64,000 nt of DNA, from NCBI GenBank assembly GCA_017650105.1, contig JAGCFO010000004.1, forward strand, positions 1-64,000, in the 5' to 3' direction. Position numbers and translations under genes: made by a program. The notes under the pieces were generated by a model. It saw only the letters and a list, made by a program, of their open reading frames with translations. It was not told the origin of the DNA and did no database searches. This document shows positions 9,338 to 18,310 of the stretch, one piece after another (positions within the stretch are counted from its first letter, which is position 1; every line of letters begins with the position of its first letter). The DNA is from Bacteroidaceae bacterium. Lineage in GTDB: Bacteria; Bacteroidota; Bacteroidia; Bacteroidales; Bacteroidaceae.

Positions 9338-11170
9338 TTAGAGAGCCTGCATCATCTGAAGGCGTTTGTAGTATCCACCCAGCGCAAGCAGTTCTTCGTG
9401 CGTGCCTCGCTCAACAATCTCCCCCTCGTACATCACGCAAATCTCATCGGCGTGGCGTATGGTGCTCAGACGGTGGGCGATAGCGATAGTGGTGCGCGAT
9501 GCCATGAGGCGCTCAAGGGCTTCCTGCACCAGTCGCTCGCTCTCGGTGTCGAGGGCGCTGGTAGCTTCGTCGAGGATGAGGATGGGAGGATTCTTGAGCA
9601 CGGCACGGGCTATGCTGATGCGCTGACGCTGCCCTCCCGACAGGAGGCATCCCCTATCCCCGATGATGGTGTCGTAGCCGTTGGGCATCTCCATGATGAA
9701 GTCGTGGGCATTGGCTGTCTTTGCTGCTTCGATGACTTGCTCCCTTGTGGCGTCGTCGACGCCGAAGGTGATGTTGTTATAGAAGGTATCGTTGAAGAGG
9801 ATGGCTTCTTGGTTGACGTTGCCGATGAGAGAGCGCAAGTCGTGGAGGGAGACGTTGCGTATGTCGATGCCGTCGATGGTGATTCTTCCCTCGCACACAT
9901 CGTGGAAGCGCGGCACGAGATCCACGAGCGTCGATTTGCCCGAGCCGCTCTGCCCCACAAGGGCTATGGTCTTCCCCTTAGGCAGCTGCAGACAGATATC
10001 CTTGAGCACAGGGCGTCCCTCGGTGTAGCTGAAGCCTACATGCTCGAAGGTTATCCCCTCGCGGAAGGAAGCTACGGGCTTGGGATTATCGATTTCGCGT
10101 ATGGTGTTTTCGGCAAGGAGAATCTTCTGCACCCGCTCCCAGCAGCCAAGCCCTATGGGGATGTTGTAGTAGGCCTTGGAGAGGTCCTTGATGGGATTGA
10201 TGATATTGTAGAGCATGATGAGGTAGTAGATGAATAGGCTGGCATCCATGCTCGACTTGTTGCCTAAGATGATGAAGCCTCCTGCCCACAGGACGATGAC
10301 GATGAGCGCCGTGCCCATGAATTCGCTTACCGGATGGGCGCTAGCCTGACGCACCGACATGTGTACCATCGAGTTGCGATAGCTGTTGTTGACGTTGCGG
10401 AAACGGGTCGACATCTTGTTCTCGGCGATGAATGCCTTGATGATGCGCAGCCCTCCGAGCGTCTCGTCGAGCTGTGCCAGCAGCTGTCCCCAGAATGTCT
10501 GCGTCTCCTTCGACTTACGCTTCAGCTTGCGGCTTATGAGCCCCATCACCCAGGCTATCAGTGGGCTTACAATGAGCACGAAGAGCGTCAGCTTCCAGTT
10601 GACGGCAAAGAGGGTAAGCAGGGTGATGACGATAGCGATAGGGTTTTTGATGAGCATATCGAGGGAGTTGGAGAAGCATGTTTCCAAGCCCGAGATGTCG
10701 CTGCTCATACGGCTGATGATGTCGCCCTTGCGCTCCTCGCTGAAGAACTGCAGCGGAAGGTGGAGCACCTTGTCGTAAACCTGCTGCCGCATGTCGCGCA
10801 CCACTCCCGTGCGAAGGGGGATGAGCGTGGCAGAAGAGCCGAAGTAGCAGGCTGTCTTGAGGAAAGTCATGATAATGAGCAGCAAGCCCGACATGATGAG
10901 CACCCACAGGGCTCCCTTCTCGTCGATGAGGGTGTTCATGTACCAGTAGAAGTTGTTCTTTGCCGCATCCACGATGTTGGTGCTGTCCCAAGGCATGAAT
11001 TCGTAGACTTGGCTGCTAACCTTGAACAGCGTCTGCAGGATGGGGATGATGAGGGCAAAGGAGAAGACGTTCAGGATCTGCGCAAGAACGTTGAGCAGCA
11101 GGTTCCAGAACAGATAGCTTCGGTAGGGAGGAACATATTGACGTACGAGCCGTAGGAATTGCTTTATCAT
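9338..11170 (-). CDS. ABC exporter, MsbA-like (membrane and ATPase fused)
   Basis: 610 residues: an N-terminal six-helix type 1 exporter domain (about 20-330) and a C-terminal nucleotide-binding domain with Walker A GQSGSGKST, signature LSGGQRQR, Walker B ILILDEATSALD and the H-loop AHRLST. It is a half-transporter that works as a homodimer in the inner membrane. MsbA (flipping lipid A core) is the nearest functional model, supported by the neighbouring LpxL-like acyltransferase 39 bp upstream and PAP2 downstream on the same strand. Multidrug export cannot be excluded from sequence. Confidence 0.9.
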   Translation of the reverse strand: MIKQFLRLVRQYVPPYRSYLFWNLLLNVLAQILNVFSFALIIPILQTLFKVSSQVYEFMPWDSTNIVDAAKNNFYWYMNTLIDEKGALWVLIMSGLLLIIMTFLKTACYFGSSATLIPLRTGVVRDMRQQVYDKVLHLPLQFFSEERKGDIISRMSSDISGLETCFSNSLDMLIKNPIAIVITLLTLFAVNWKLTLFVLIVSPLIAWVMGLISRKLKRKSKETQTFWGQLLAQLDETLGGLRIIKAFIAENKMSTRFRNVNNSYRNSMVHMSVRQASAHPVSEFMGTALIVIVLWAGGFIILGNKSSMDASLFIYYLIMLYNIINPIKDLSKAYYNIPIGLGCWERVQKILLAENTIREIDNPKPVASFREGITFEHVGFSYTEGRPVLKDICLQLPKGKTIALVGQSGSGKSTLVDLVPRFHDVCEGRITIDGIDIRNVSLHDLRSLIGNVNQEAILFNDTFYNNITFGVDDATREQVIEAAKTANAHDFIMEMPNGYDTIIGDRGCLLSGGQRQRISIARAVLKNPPILILDEATSALDTESERLVQEALERLMASRTTIAIAHRLSTIRHADEICVMYEGEIVERGTHEELLALGGYYKRLQMMQAL

Positions 11171-11209
11171 AGGGATGAGTGTGTGTGAATCTAAAAGGAA
11201 GGAAAATGA

Positions 11210-12106
11210 TTATCTGTTGCGATAGAGCGTGCCATCTTCCTTGAGAGCCCACTTCCAGCGGTTGTGAGTCCAGAGGTAATACTGCGGGGCACGGTTTATG
11301 GTTTTCTCCAGAAGGCGCATAAACTGCTTGCTGACGGAGAAGCTCTCCTCGGGCTTTGGCTCGATGAGGCTGAGGTGTATCTCGTAGTACCCTCGGCGCA
11401 CCACCTTCATGTCGACGTAGACGTAGTGAGCATCCAGGCGCTCTCCTATTCGCTCGCTTCCCACGATGATGGCTGTGGGCTGATGCAGAAATTCTATCCA
11501 CTCCCTGTGCTGGCTCTTCGGGGGGCGCTGATCGGCAATCAGCCCCAGCAAGTCGTGCTTCCCTTCGGCATGTCGGCGCAGCATGGTGCGCGCTGTCTCT
11601 TCCTGCGGGATGCCTGTGGCTTGAAAACGCCCCCTCAGACGCAGCATCAGCCTATCCATCACCTTATCGGAGAGCGGATGGTACACTTGGCAAATGTTGA
11701 GCCCGGGCTGGTTGAGGAGCGTGAAGGAGAGGACATACTCCCAGTTGGCGTAGTGCCCGAGATAGGTGAAGATGGGTTTCCTGTCGGTGCAGAGCCCGTA
11801 GATGAGTTCGGGGTTGGTGAAGTGAACCCTCCGGCGCAGTTCATCGTCGCTGATGTGCAGAAGCTTGACGGTTTCCATCAGTATGCTGCCGAAATGGCGG
11901 TAGAACCGGCGTTCGATGCTCTTTATCTCGCTGAGCGACTTTTCGGGAAACGATGCCGTGAGGTTGGCCCGAACCGTTTTCCGGCGATAGCGCACGACGT
12001 GATAGACGAGGGGCATCAGCATGTCGCTGACAACGTAGAGAGCCCGCAGAGGCAGATGTGCCAGAGCGGAAAGGCAGAAACGTGTCAGCGCAAACCGGAT
12101 GTTCAT
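11210..12106 (-). CDS. LpxL/HtrB-like lipid A acyltransferase
   Basis: 298 residues, one N-terminal hydrophobic segment then the LABLAT-type acyltransferase fold. The catalytic His-acid pair is in YLGHYANWEYVLSF (H, five residues, E), and the block LLGLIADQRP is the second conserved site. These inner-membrane enzymes add secondary acyl chains to lipid A using acyl-ACP. It is the first gene of a probable three-gene minus-strand unit with the ABC exporter and PAP2, all plausible parts of lipid A finishing and export. A 126-bp modular repeat array separates it from the hexapeptide gene next to it. Confidence 0.88.
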   Translation of the reverse strand: MNIRFALTRFCLSALAHLPLRALYVVSDMLMPLVYHVVRYRRKTVRANLTASFPEKSLSEIKSIERRFYRHFGSILMETVKLLHISDDELRRRVHFTNPELIYGLCTDRKPIFTYLGHYANWEYVLSFTLLNQPGLNICQVYHPLSDKVMDRLMLRLRGRFQATGIPQEETARTMLRRHAEGKHDLLGLIADQRPPKSQHREWIEFLHQPTAIIVGSERIGERLDAHYVYVDMKVVRRGYYEIHLSLIEPKPEESFSVSKQFMRLLEKTINRAPQYYLWTHNRWKWALKEDGTLYRNR

Positions 12107-12124
12107 AGGGGGGATGTCAGTTTT

Positions 12125-12250
12125 TTCTTTCTTCTCCTTTTGTTATGCTTTCTTCATCTCGCCGGCTTCTTTCTTCATACGGCGATATGCTTTCTTCATA
12201 TCGCGCGCTTCCTTCTTCATCTCGCCGGCTTCCTTCTTCATATCGCCGTA
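12125..12250. repeat. 21-bp modular repeat, site 2 (6 modules)
   Basis: Six modules in perfect 21-bp register: 12125, 12146, 12167, 12188, 12209 and 12230. Core (plus strand) TTCTTTCTTCAT or TTCCTTCTTCAT, followed by one of the words CTCGCCGGC, ACGGCGATA, ATCGCGCGC or ATCGCCGTA. The last module abuts the stop codon of the hexapeptide gene (12251) exactly. On the minus strand the array is open in one frame: an ATG at 12241 gives 32 residues of repeating [21 protein letters not shown] heptads, stop at 12143. I see no promoter-specific or ribosome-binding evidence for translation. Confidence 0.85.
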
Positions 12251-12787
12251 TCACTTCTTTTCCTGTTCCTCCTCGTTTTTGAACCACGAGGCGTACATCA
12301 GGTAGCCGTCGGCTATCTTATGGTTCACTTCCGTGCTTTGCTCGGGGCTCACTTTCTTGATGAACCGGGCAGGCACGCCTCCCCATATCTCGTTGGGCCC
12401 GATAATCGTGCCTTTCAGCACCAGAGCTCCCGCGGCAACGATGGCTCCTTCGCCTACCACAGCGCCGTCGAGCAGCGTGCTGCCCATACCGATGAGGGCG
12501 TAGTCTTTCACGCTTGCACCGTGAATCGTCACGTTGTGCCCCACGGAGACGTGGTCCCCGATTTCGATGGTTGACTTCTGATAGAGGGTGTGAAGGACGC
12601 TTCCGTCCTGGATGTTGACTCCATTCCCGATGCGAATCGAATTGACGTCGCCCCGCAGTACGGCATTGAACCAGATGCTGCAGTCGTTGCCCATCACGAC
12701 GTCTCCCACAACGGTAGCGTTTTCTGCCAGATAGCAGTTTTCGCCTATCTGAGGCGTGAAGCCTCGTACGGATTTTATGAGTGCCAT
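12251..12787 (-). CDS. Gamma-carbonic-anhydrase-like hexapeptide protein
   Basis: 178 residues of left-handed beta-helix hexapeptide repeats (IGENCYLAENATVVGDVVMG, SIRIGNGVNIQDGSVLH, IEIGDHVSVGHNVTIHG), ending in a short helix. The three His positions that bind metal in gamma-class carbonic anhydrases (in DGSVLH and VGHNVTIH) appear present. The family (YrdA/PaaY/CaiE-like) includes active carbonic anhydrases and proteins of unknown role, so activity is not assured. It is the nearest gene to the acyltransferase on the same strand but separated from it by the repeat array, and divergent from the glycosyltransferase. Confidence 0.88.
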   Translation of the reverse strand: MALIKSVRGFTPQIGENCYLAENATVVGDVVMGNDCSIWFNAVLRGDVNSIRIGNGVNIQDGSVLHTLYQKSTIEIGDHVSVGHNVTIHGASVKDYALIGMGSTLLDGAVVGEGAIVAAGALVLKGTIIGPNEIWGGVPARFIKKVSPEQSTEVNHKIADGYLMYASWFKNEEEQEKK

Positions 12788-12895
12788 TATTCGTTGAATT
12801 GATAATTTGCCGACGAAGATACAAGTTTTTTCTGGGAAAAGGAGGAATACTCGGGGTTTTTTGTGCGTTGGCTTTACCTTTTAAATAAAAAGCCG

Positions 12896-12903
12896 TACTT
12901 TTG
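12896..12903 (+). promoter_or_regulatory. Promoter -7 of the glycosyltransferase/Stealth pair
   Basis: TACTTTTG nine bases before the ATG at 12912; a TTTA 19 bases upstream is the best -33 candidate. The very short leader implies almost no 5' untranslated region. Confidence 0.55.
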
Positions 12904-12911
12904 CAGTCACT

Positions 12912-13757
12912 ATGAGTGCGAAACAGAAGAAGATTTGTGCCCTGACGATGGTGAGGAACGACGAATACTTCCTCCGTCGGTGGATTGCCTATTATGGCAG
13001 CCAGCTGGGAGCATCGAACTTATACGTCTTCCTCGATGGGACAGATCAGCAGCTCGAAGGCTCCTATCCCGATGTGCACATCGAGGCTGTGCCGCACATC
13101 GAGGGAAACGTGCATGCTGCCGACAGGGGGCGCATCGACTTCCTTTCGGGCAAGGCAGCAGAGCTGCTTCGCTCATACGATTTGGCAATCGGCACCGACG
13201 GGGATGAATTTCTGGTTGTCGACCCTCTCCTGGGGCTGTCGTTGCCCGAATTCCTAAGTCAGCAGGAGATACGCACGTCGGTTTCTGCCCTAGGGGTGGA
13301 TGTGGGGCAGCATCTGAAGGAAGAGAAAACCTTCGTCGATGACAAGCCCTTCCTGAGCCAGCGCCGCTATGCCTTGCTGTCGGACAGGTACTCAAAAGCT
13401 TCTGTCATCTCTCGCCCTGTGGCGTGGGGCTCGGGCTTCCACAGAGTGCGCCGACACAACTTCCACATCGCCAGAGGGCTCTTCCTGTTTCACTTCGGAA
13501 GTGCCGACTACGAAATGCTTCGCTCGCGTTTCTCCGACGAAACAAGGATGAAGAGCGGATGGGAGGCACATCTCAACCGGCGTGCACGCACAATCCACAT
13601 CGTGAGTGAGGCAAAACCGAAGCCCTGGGACGAAACGGTGGAGAAAGTGCGTCGTCTGCAGAATTTCTTTCGTCAGCCCTATGCGTGGAACAAGCCTACG
13701 ATGCTGCGCAGGAAGGTAGTGGTGGAGATTCCCGAGCGTTTTCAGTCAATCGTTTAG
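12912..13757 (+). CDS. Family 2-type glycosyltransferase
   Basis: 281 residues, soluble. It opens CALTMVRNDEYFLRRWIAYY with the following NLYVFLDGTDQ, characteristic of the Glyco_tranf_2_4 group (GT-A fold). A DGDEFLVV motif near residue 97 is the expected metal/sugar-nucleotide site (DxD-like), and a W-rich acceptor region follows. Donor and acceptor are unknown. It lies 3 bp upstream of a Stealth-family gene and is almost certainly co-transcribed with it, suggesting work on the same surface polysaccharide. Confidence 0.82.
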   Translation: MSAKQKKICALTMVRNDEYFLRRWIAYYGSQLGASNLYVFLDGTDQQLEGSYPDVHIEAVPHIEGNVHAADRGRIDFLSGKAAELLRSYDLAIGTDGDEFLVVDPLLGLSLPEFLSQQEIRTSVSALGVDVGQHLKEEKTFVDDKPFLSQRRYALLSDRYSKASVISRPVAWGSGFHRVRRHNFHIARGLFLFHFGSADYEMLRSRFSDETRMKSGWEAHLNRRARTIHIVSEAKPKPWDETVEKVRRLQNFFRQPYAWNKPTMLRRKVVVEIPERFQSIV

Positions 13758-13760
13758 CCT

Positions 13761-14714
13761 ATGAGCGAGCAGCCTTTTCCCATAGATGTCGTCATCAGCT
13801 GGGTTGACGGAGACGACCCTGCCTTCAAGGAGCGTCGCAAGCAATATCTGCCTGCGGGTGCCGATAAGCAAGACGACATAGCCGGAGCTACGCGCTATCG
13901 CTCGGTAGGTGAAATAGAGTATTGCGTTGCCTCCATCCGGCGCTTTGCACCCTGGGTGCGCAACATCTTCATCGTTACCGACAGGCAAGTGCCCGATTTG
14001 CAATTTTCGCCCATTTCATCGGTAAAAATTGTCGATCATACGGCTATTTTCTCGGGCTATGAACACTGTTTGCCCACCTTCAGTAGCAGAGCCATCGAAA
14101 CGATGCTTTGGCGCATTCCCGGGCTGAGCGAGCACTTCATCTACTTCAATGATGACTGCGCGCTGATACGCTCGGTAACGCCCGAGTATTTCTTCCAAGA
14201 GGGGAAATCGGTATGCTATGCCCATTGGTTCAGCCTTCTTGTTGCCCGTCTGCTGCATGCCTTGAAGCCCAAGCGCAACGGGCACAAGCCTGTGGGATAC
14301 AAAGACGGGCAAGTGAGGGCGGCAGCTGTTTTGGGCGAGCGCAGGCGTTTTATCTACCTTACTCATTCTCCCCTTGCCCTGCGACGCTCTGTCATGGAGA
14401 CTTTTTATGCCGGGCATCCCGAGGTGATGGCGCAAAACATCCGCTATCGTTTCCGCCATCAGGATCAGTATAATCCGCAGGAACTCTACTACCTGCTGGC
14501 TCATCGGCAGGGCTTGTGTAAAGTGGTTTCCGCAAAGGGAAAAGTGCTCTACCTGAAGCCTCGCGGAGGAGAGGGCTATGTGGAGAAAAAGCTTCTCAGG
14601 TTCGACTCTGAGCCCGGTGCTTTCTGCTGCTGCATCAATTCGCTTGACCAAGCTTCTGAAGCCGACAGGCAGAAAGTGAAGGAGTGGCTCGACAAAAAAA
14701 TACTAAAAGCATAA
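13761..14714 (+). CDS. Stealth-family sugar-phosphate transferase
   Basis: 317 residues. Conserved region 1 is FPIDVVISWVDGDDPAF at the N-terminus; region 2 is the block around SRAIETMLWRIPGLSEHFIYFNDD; the tail resembles regions 3-4. Stealth proteins transfer hexose-1-phosphate from UDP-sugars to glycans, making phosphodiester-linked capsule or wall polymers. Here the protein is probably cytosolic and membrane-peripheral. The start follows the upstream stop by 3 bp, so the pair is translationally linked. The best reading is a two-gene module that decorates a cell-surface glycan; no other capsule genes are in view, which is unusual for this family. Confidence 0.85.
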   Translation: MSEQPFPIDVVISWVDGDDPAFKERRKQYLPAGADKQDDIAGATRYRSVGEIEYCVASIRRFAPWVRNIFIVTDRQVPDLQFSPISSVKIVDHTAIFSGYEHCLPTFSSRAIETMLWRIPGLSEHFIYFNDDCALIRSVTPEYFFQEGKSVCYAHWFSLLVARLLHALKPKRNGHKPVGYKDGQVRAAAVLGERRRFIYLTHSPLALRRSVMETFYAGHPEVMAQNIRYRFRHQDQYNPQELYYLLAHRQGLCKVVSAKGKVLYLKPRGGEGYVEKKLLRFDSEPGAFCCCINSLDQASEADRQKVKEWLDKKILKA

Positions 14715-14730
14715 AAATTCCTTTCTTTTG

Positions 14731-14762
14731 TTTGGCAAGTATGCCGCAATTCATTAAATTTG
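14731..14762 (+). promoter_or_regulatory. Malate dehydrogenase promoter
   Basis: TTTG (14731-14734), 20 bases, TAAATTTG (14755-14762); 46 bp upstream of the ATG. Confidence 0.75.
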
Positions 14763-14808
14763 CAGTCCCAAAGAAAAAACAGATTTCAAAATCCTTAATA
14801 CTACAACT

Positions 14809-15795
14809 ATGAAGTTTCTCACAAATGAAAAACTGACCATCGTCGGAGCTGCCGGCATGATCGGTTCCAACATGGCTCAGACAGTCATGATGCTTGGACT
14901 TACCCCTAACCTTTGTCTTTACGATGTGTACGAGCCAGGCCTTTTGGGCGTTTTGGCAGAGATGAACCACTGTGCCTTCGAAGGCGCTAACATCACGGCT
15001 ACCACCGACCCCGCTGTAGCCTTCAAGGATGCCAAGTACATCATCTCCTCAGGCGGTGCACCCCGTAAGGAAGGTATGACGCGCGAGGATCTGCTCAAGG
15101 GCAACTGCCAGATTGCAGAAGACTTCGGCAAGAACGTCAAGACCTACTGCCCCGATGTGAAGCACATCGTTGTTATCTTCAACCCCGCTGACCTTACCGG
15201 CTTGGTAGTGCTGCTCCACTCTGGCTTGAAGCCCGAGTGCGTCACCACCCTTGCAGCCCTTGACAGCACCCGTCTGCAGACGGCTCTGGCAAAGGAATTC
15301 GGCGTACAGCAGTGCAAGGTTACCGGCGCACACACCTACGGCGGACACGGCGAGCAGATGGCTGTCTTCGCATCGAGAGTGAAAATCGACGGCAAGCCCC
15401 TCTCCGAGATGGGCCTGAGCGCTGAGCGCTTCGCCGAAATCAAGCACGAGACCATCCAGGGCGGTAGCGCCATCATCAAGCTTCGCGGGCGCAGCTCATT
15501 CCAGAGCCCGGCTTACAACTCCGTGAAGATGATTGAGGCAGCTATGGGCGGCGAACCCTTCACCCTTCCTGCTGGCACCTACGTCAACAGCGGCAAGTAT
15601 CACAACGTGATGATGGCGATGCCTACCGTTATCGACGCAACGGGCGTGCACTTCACCGACGTTGTGGGCACAGCCGAAGAGCTGGCAGCGCTTGACGCCT
15701 CCTACGAGCACCTCTGCAAGATGCGCGACGAGATTATCGAGCTCGGCATCATTCCTCCCGTAGCAGAGTGGAAGAGCGTTAACCCCAATCTCTGA
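14809..15795 (+). CDS. mdh: Malate dehydrogenase
   Basis: 328 residues, LDH/MDH superfamily. Rossmann motif TIVGAAGMIGSNMAQ near the start, GGAPRKEGMTREDLLKGN loop, and the catalytic His in VTGAHTYGGHGEQM. It interconverts malate and oxaloacetate with NAD(H) in the cytoplasm. In succinate-producing Bacteroidales it acts in the reductive branch from oxaloacetate to malate towards fumarate (established for the group). Monocistronic: own promoter and strong terminator. C/G-rich codon choice resembles eno, indicating high expression. Confidence 0.92.
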   Translation: MKFLTNEKLTIVGAAGMIGSNMAQTVMMLGLTPNLCLYDVYEPGLLGVLAEMNHCAFEGANITATTDPAVAFKDAKYIISSGGAPRKEGMTREDLLKGNCQIAEDFGKNVKTYCPDVKHIVVIFNPADLTGLVVLLHSGLKPECVTTLAALDSTRLQTALAKEFGVQQCKVTGAHTYGGHGEQMAVFASRVKIDGKPLSEMGLSAERFAEIKHETIQGGSAIIKLRGRSSFQSPAYNSVKMIEAAMGGEPFTLPAGTYVNSGKYHNVMMAMPTVIDATGVHFTDVVGTAEELAALDASYEHLCKMRDEIIELGIIPPVAEWKSVNPNL

Positions 15796-15827
15796 TTTGC
15801 GTTAACACTTAAAAAAGCCAAATAGAA

Positions 15828-15858
15828 AGCCGCATTCTTTGGAATGCGACTTTTTTTT
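15828..15858 (+). terminator. mdh: Terminator after mdh
   Basis: AGCCGCATTC (15828-15837), four-base loop, GAATGCGACT (15842-15851; one G-U), then eight T. Textbook intrinsic terminator. Confidence 0.9.
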
Positions 15859-15876
15859 ATTACGTTTGCAGTCAGA

Positions 15877-16044
15877 TTCTTTTCGGAGAAAAAAATTTGG
15901 AGAAGGAAGCGCGCGATATGAAGAAAGCATATCGCCGTATGAAGAAGGAATAATTTTTTTTCGAGAAGGAAAAAAAGTTTTTGGAGAAGGAAAAAAGATT
16001 TATTTGTTGTCGAAAAATCAGTTTGGAGAAAACCTATATCCCGC
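15877..16044. repeat. 21-bp modular repeat, site 3 (about 8 modules)
   Basis: Modules start at 15877 (weak), 15898, 15919, 15940, 15961, 15982, 16003 and 16024 (weak), each 21 bp. Cores are TGGAGAAGGAA, TGAAGAAAGCA, TGAAGAAGGAA, TCGAGAAGGAA; tails alternate between GCGCGCGATA/TATCGCCGTA and A/T-runs. It ends about 10 bp before the dut ATG, so it makes up nearly all of the dut upstream region. Confidence 0.85.
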
Positions 16045-16054
16045 TACGCTCACA

Positions 16055-16492
16055 ATGAAGACGAAAGTACAGATTATCAACCGCTCAAAGCACGCCCTTC
16101 CACAGTATGCCACACCCCTCTCGGCAGGAATGGACTTGCGCGCCAATCTCGACGAACCCCTCACGCTGCAGCCCTTGCAGCGCTGCCTGGTTCCCACGGG
16201 GCTCTTCATAGCCCTCCCCGAAGGCTACGAGGCACAAGTGCGCCCCCGCAGCGGGCTTGCCATCAAGAAGGGTATCACCGTGCTCAACTCGCCCGGCACC
16301 ATCGATGCCGACTACAGGGGAGAAGTGTGCGTGGTGCTTGTGAACCTCTCAGCAGAGCCCTTCGTGATAGAAGACGGAGAGCGCATAGCCCAGATGATAG
16401 TGTCGCGCCACGAGCAGGTGGAGTGGGAAGCCGTAGAGGAGCTCTCGGCAACGGAGCGTGGAGCGGGAGGATTCGGGCACACTGGAGTGTAA
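16055..16492 (+). CDS. dut: dUTP diphosphatase
   Basis: 145 residues, the usual length for the trimeric enzyme. All five motifs are visible: [17 protein letters not shown]; the loop [26 protein letters not shown]; and the C-terminal [10 protein letters not shown] that closes over the nucleotide. It hydrolyses dUTP to dUMP, keeping uracil out of DNA and feeding thymidylate synthesis. The open frame extends 72 codons upstream through the repeat array; the ATG at 16055 is chosen because the family begins there. First gene of a run with the TPR lipoprotein (18 bp gap), DUF4292 and EnvC-like genes. Confidence 0.95.
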   Translation: MKTKVQIINRSKHALPQYATPLSAGMDLRANLDEPLTLQPLQRCLVPTGLFIALPEGYEAQVRPRSGLAIKKGITVLNSPGTIDADYRGEVCVVLVNLSAEPFVIEDGERIAQMIVSRHEQVEWEAVEELSATERGAGGFGHTGV

Positions 16493-16510
16493 GATAAAAA
16501 GGTGGCACAG

Positions 16511-18310
16511 ATGAGGCTTCTGAAGGCAGACATACGCGCAAAAATGATTTCCCTTGCCCTCGTGGCAGCAGGGATGCTCGGCGCATGCTCCTCAGCAAAG
16601 AAGACCATAGCCGACACGGTGCTCTCGCCTGCCGATCAGTACCGATACGACACGTATTTCATCGAAGCCGTCAACCAGGAGCAGCAAGGAAACTACGACG
16701 TAGCCTTCGACCTGCTGCAACATTGCCTTTCCATCAGCCCCCGCTCGTCATCGGTGCTCTACGAGCTGTCGGCCTACTACACCGCGCTGGGTGAGAAGGA
16801 GAAAGCGCTCCAATACATGCAGCAGGCTGCCGAAAACGACAAAGAGAATTACTGGTATCGCGAAAACCTGGCTCAGGCATACTACGACAACCGTCAATAC
16901 AGCGAGGCAACGGCTATCTACGAAGATATGTACAAGAGCTTCCCCAAGCGTGCGCCTGAGCTGCTGACGAAACTTATTGAACTCTATCGCGCCACAGAGC
17001 AATACGACAAGGAGATACACGCCATTACCGAGCTGGAGGAGCGATTCGGAGTGACGGAAGAGACAAGTATGGCAAAGTTCCGCACCTACTGGAGCATGGG
17101 CAACGAAGAGGCTGCGTTTGAGGAGATGGAGAATATGGTGCAGAGCCATCCCGGCGATGCCTACTACAGCCTCATGTTTGCCGACGTGTGTCTCAACTAC
17201 TCACGTTTCGACGATGCCCTCAAGGTCTATCAGGAACTGCTTGCCGAGGAGCCCGACAACGATTTGGCAAGCATAGGGCTTGCAAACTACTACGAGAAAA
17301 TCGGGCGTGATTCGCTTGCCTACGCTATGATTGACTCCCTCATCGTCAACGGGCGCATGCCCGACGAAAGACGTGCACAACTGACGCTGCAGCTTGTCTC
17401 CCGCCTCGAGCAGCGCAAAGATTCGGTAGCTATCATGGATTTGTTCCACCGTTCGCTCTCTGTGCCGCAGACGTCGCCCGAGCAAGCCAAGCTCTGCGCT
17501 GCTTATTACCTGCAGCATCATCAGCCCGATTCCGTTGTCACGCCTGTTCTCTACCAGATACTCCGTTTGGAACCCGACAACGAGGATGCCCTGAAGCAGC
17601 TCCTCTATTATGCCGTGCAACACAACGATACGGAGGATGTGCATCGTTGCAGTCAGGCTCTGCTGGCATACTATCCCGACGAACTGTATGCCTATTACTA
17701 CCTTATCATTACAGCCCTGCGCAACGACGACATCGATAAGGCGATAGAGTGGTGTCGGGAAGGCATCTCGCACATCAACGAGGAGAGCAACACGGAACTT
17801 TGTCTCGACTTGTATTCCTCGCTGGGTGACTTGTGTATCCGGCAGGGAGATGTGGAGGCAGGATTCTTTGCGTACGACTCGGCTCTGGTGTATAATCCTG
17901 CGGCAACGGGTGTGCTCAACAACTATGCCTACAATCTGTCACTTGCCCAGCGCGACTTGGACAAAGCAGAGGAGATGAGCAGCGTCACTATCAAGAAGGA
18001 GCCTTCGAACAGCACCTATCTCGATACCTACGCTTGGATTCTCTATCAGAAGAAACGCTATAGCGAAGCGCAAATCTATATCAATCAAGCCCTGCAAAAC
18101 GACACTACCCAAAGCGCCGTGCTGCTTGATCATGCAGGAGACATCGCTTATCAGCTAGGTTCCGTAGATGAGGCTGTGGAATTGTGGAAGAAAGCCTTGA
18201 GCACACAGCAGCAGAAGCAGAAAGAGGCTGATGCTATCGTCAACGATGACGAAAAAGGACTCATAAGTAAGTTACAAAAGAAAATCCGACAGAGAAAATG
18301 TATACCGTAA
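16511..18310 (+). CDS. TPR-repeat lipoprotein
   Basis: About 599 residues. The leader ends AAGMLGACSS, a lipobox, so the mature protein is a lipoprotein with Cys at about residue 25. The ATG at 16544 would give a shorter signal and is an alternative start. The rest is tandem tetratricopeptide repeats (for example YELSAYYTALGEKEKALQYM, YLDTYAWILYQKKRYSEAQI), giving a helical solenoid for protein contacts. Its last 13 bp overlap the DUF4292 gene. The gene order dut, TPR, DUF4292, EnvC-like recurs, to my knowledge, in Bacteroidales, pointing to an envelope assembly role, but the exact function is unknown. Confidence 0.85.
   Translation: MRLLKADIRAKMISLALVAAGMLGACSSAKKTIADTVLSPADQYRYDTYFIEAVNQEQQGNYDVAFDLLQHCLSISPRSSSVLYELSAYYTALGEKEKALQYMQQAAENDKENYWYRENLAQAYYDNRQYSEATAIYEDMYKSFPKRAPELLTKLIELYRATEQYDKEIHAITELEERFGVTEETSMAKFRTYWSMGNEEAAFEEMENMVQSHPGDAYYSLMFADVCLNYSRFDDALKVYQELLAEEPDNDLASIGLANYYEKIGRDSLAYAMIDSLIVNGRMPDERRAQLTLQLVSRLEQRKDSVAIMDLFHRSLSVPQTSPEQAKLCAAYYLQHHQPDSVVTPVLYQILRLEPDNEDALKQLLYYAVQHNDTEDVHRCSQALLAYYPDELYAYYYLIITALRNDDIDKAIEWCREGISHINEESNTELCLDLYSSLGDLCIRQGDVEAGFFAYDSALVYNPAATGVLNNYAYNLSLAQRDLDKAEEMSSVTIKKEPSNSTYLDTYAWILYQKKRYSEAQIYINQALQNDTTQSAVLLDHAGDIAYQLGSVDEAVELWKKALSTQQQKQKEADAIVNDDEKGLISKLQKKIRQRKCIP

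Noticed and set aside
12125..12250. CRISPR array
   Set aside because: Modules are contiguous 21-bp units without distinct spacers; no cas gene is nearby.
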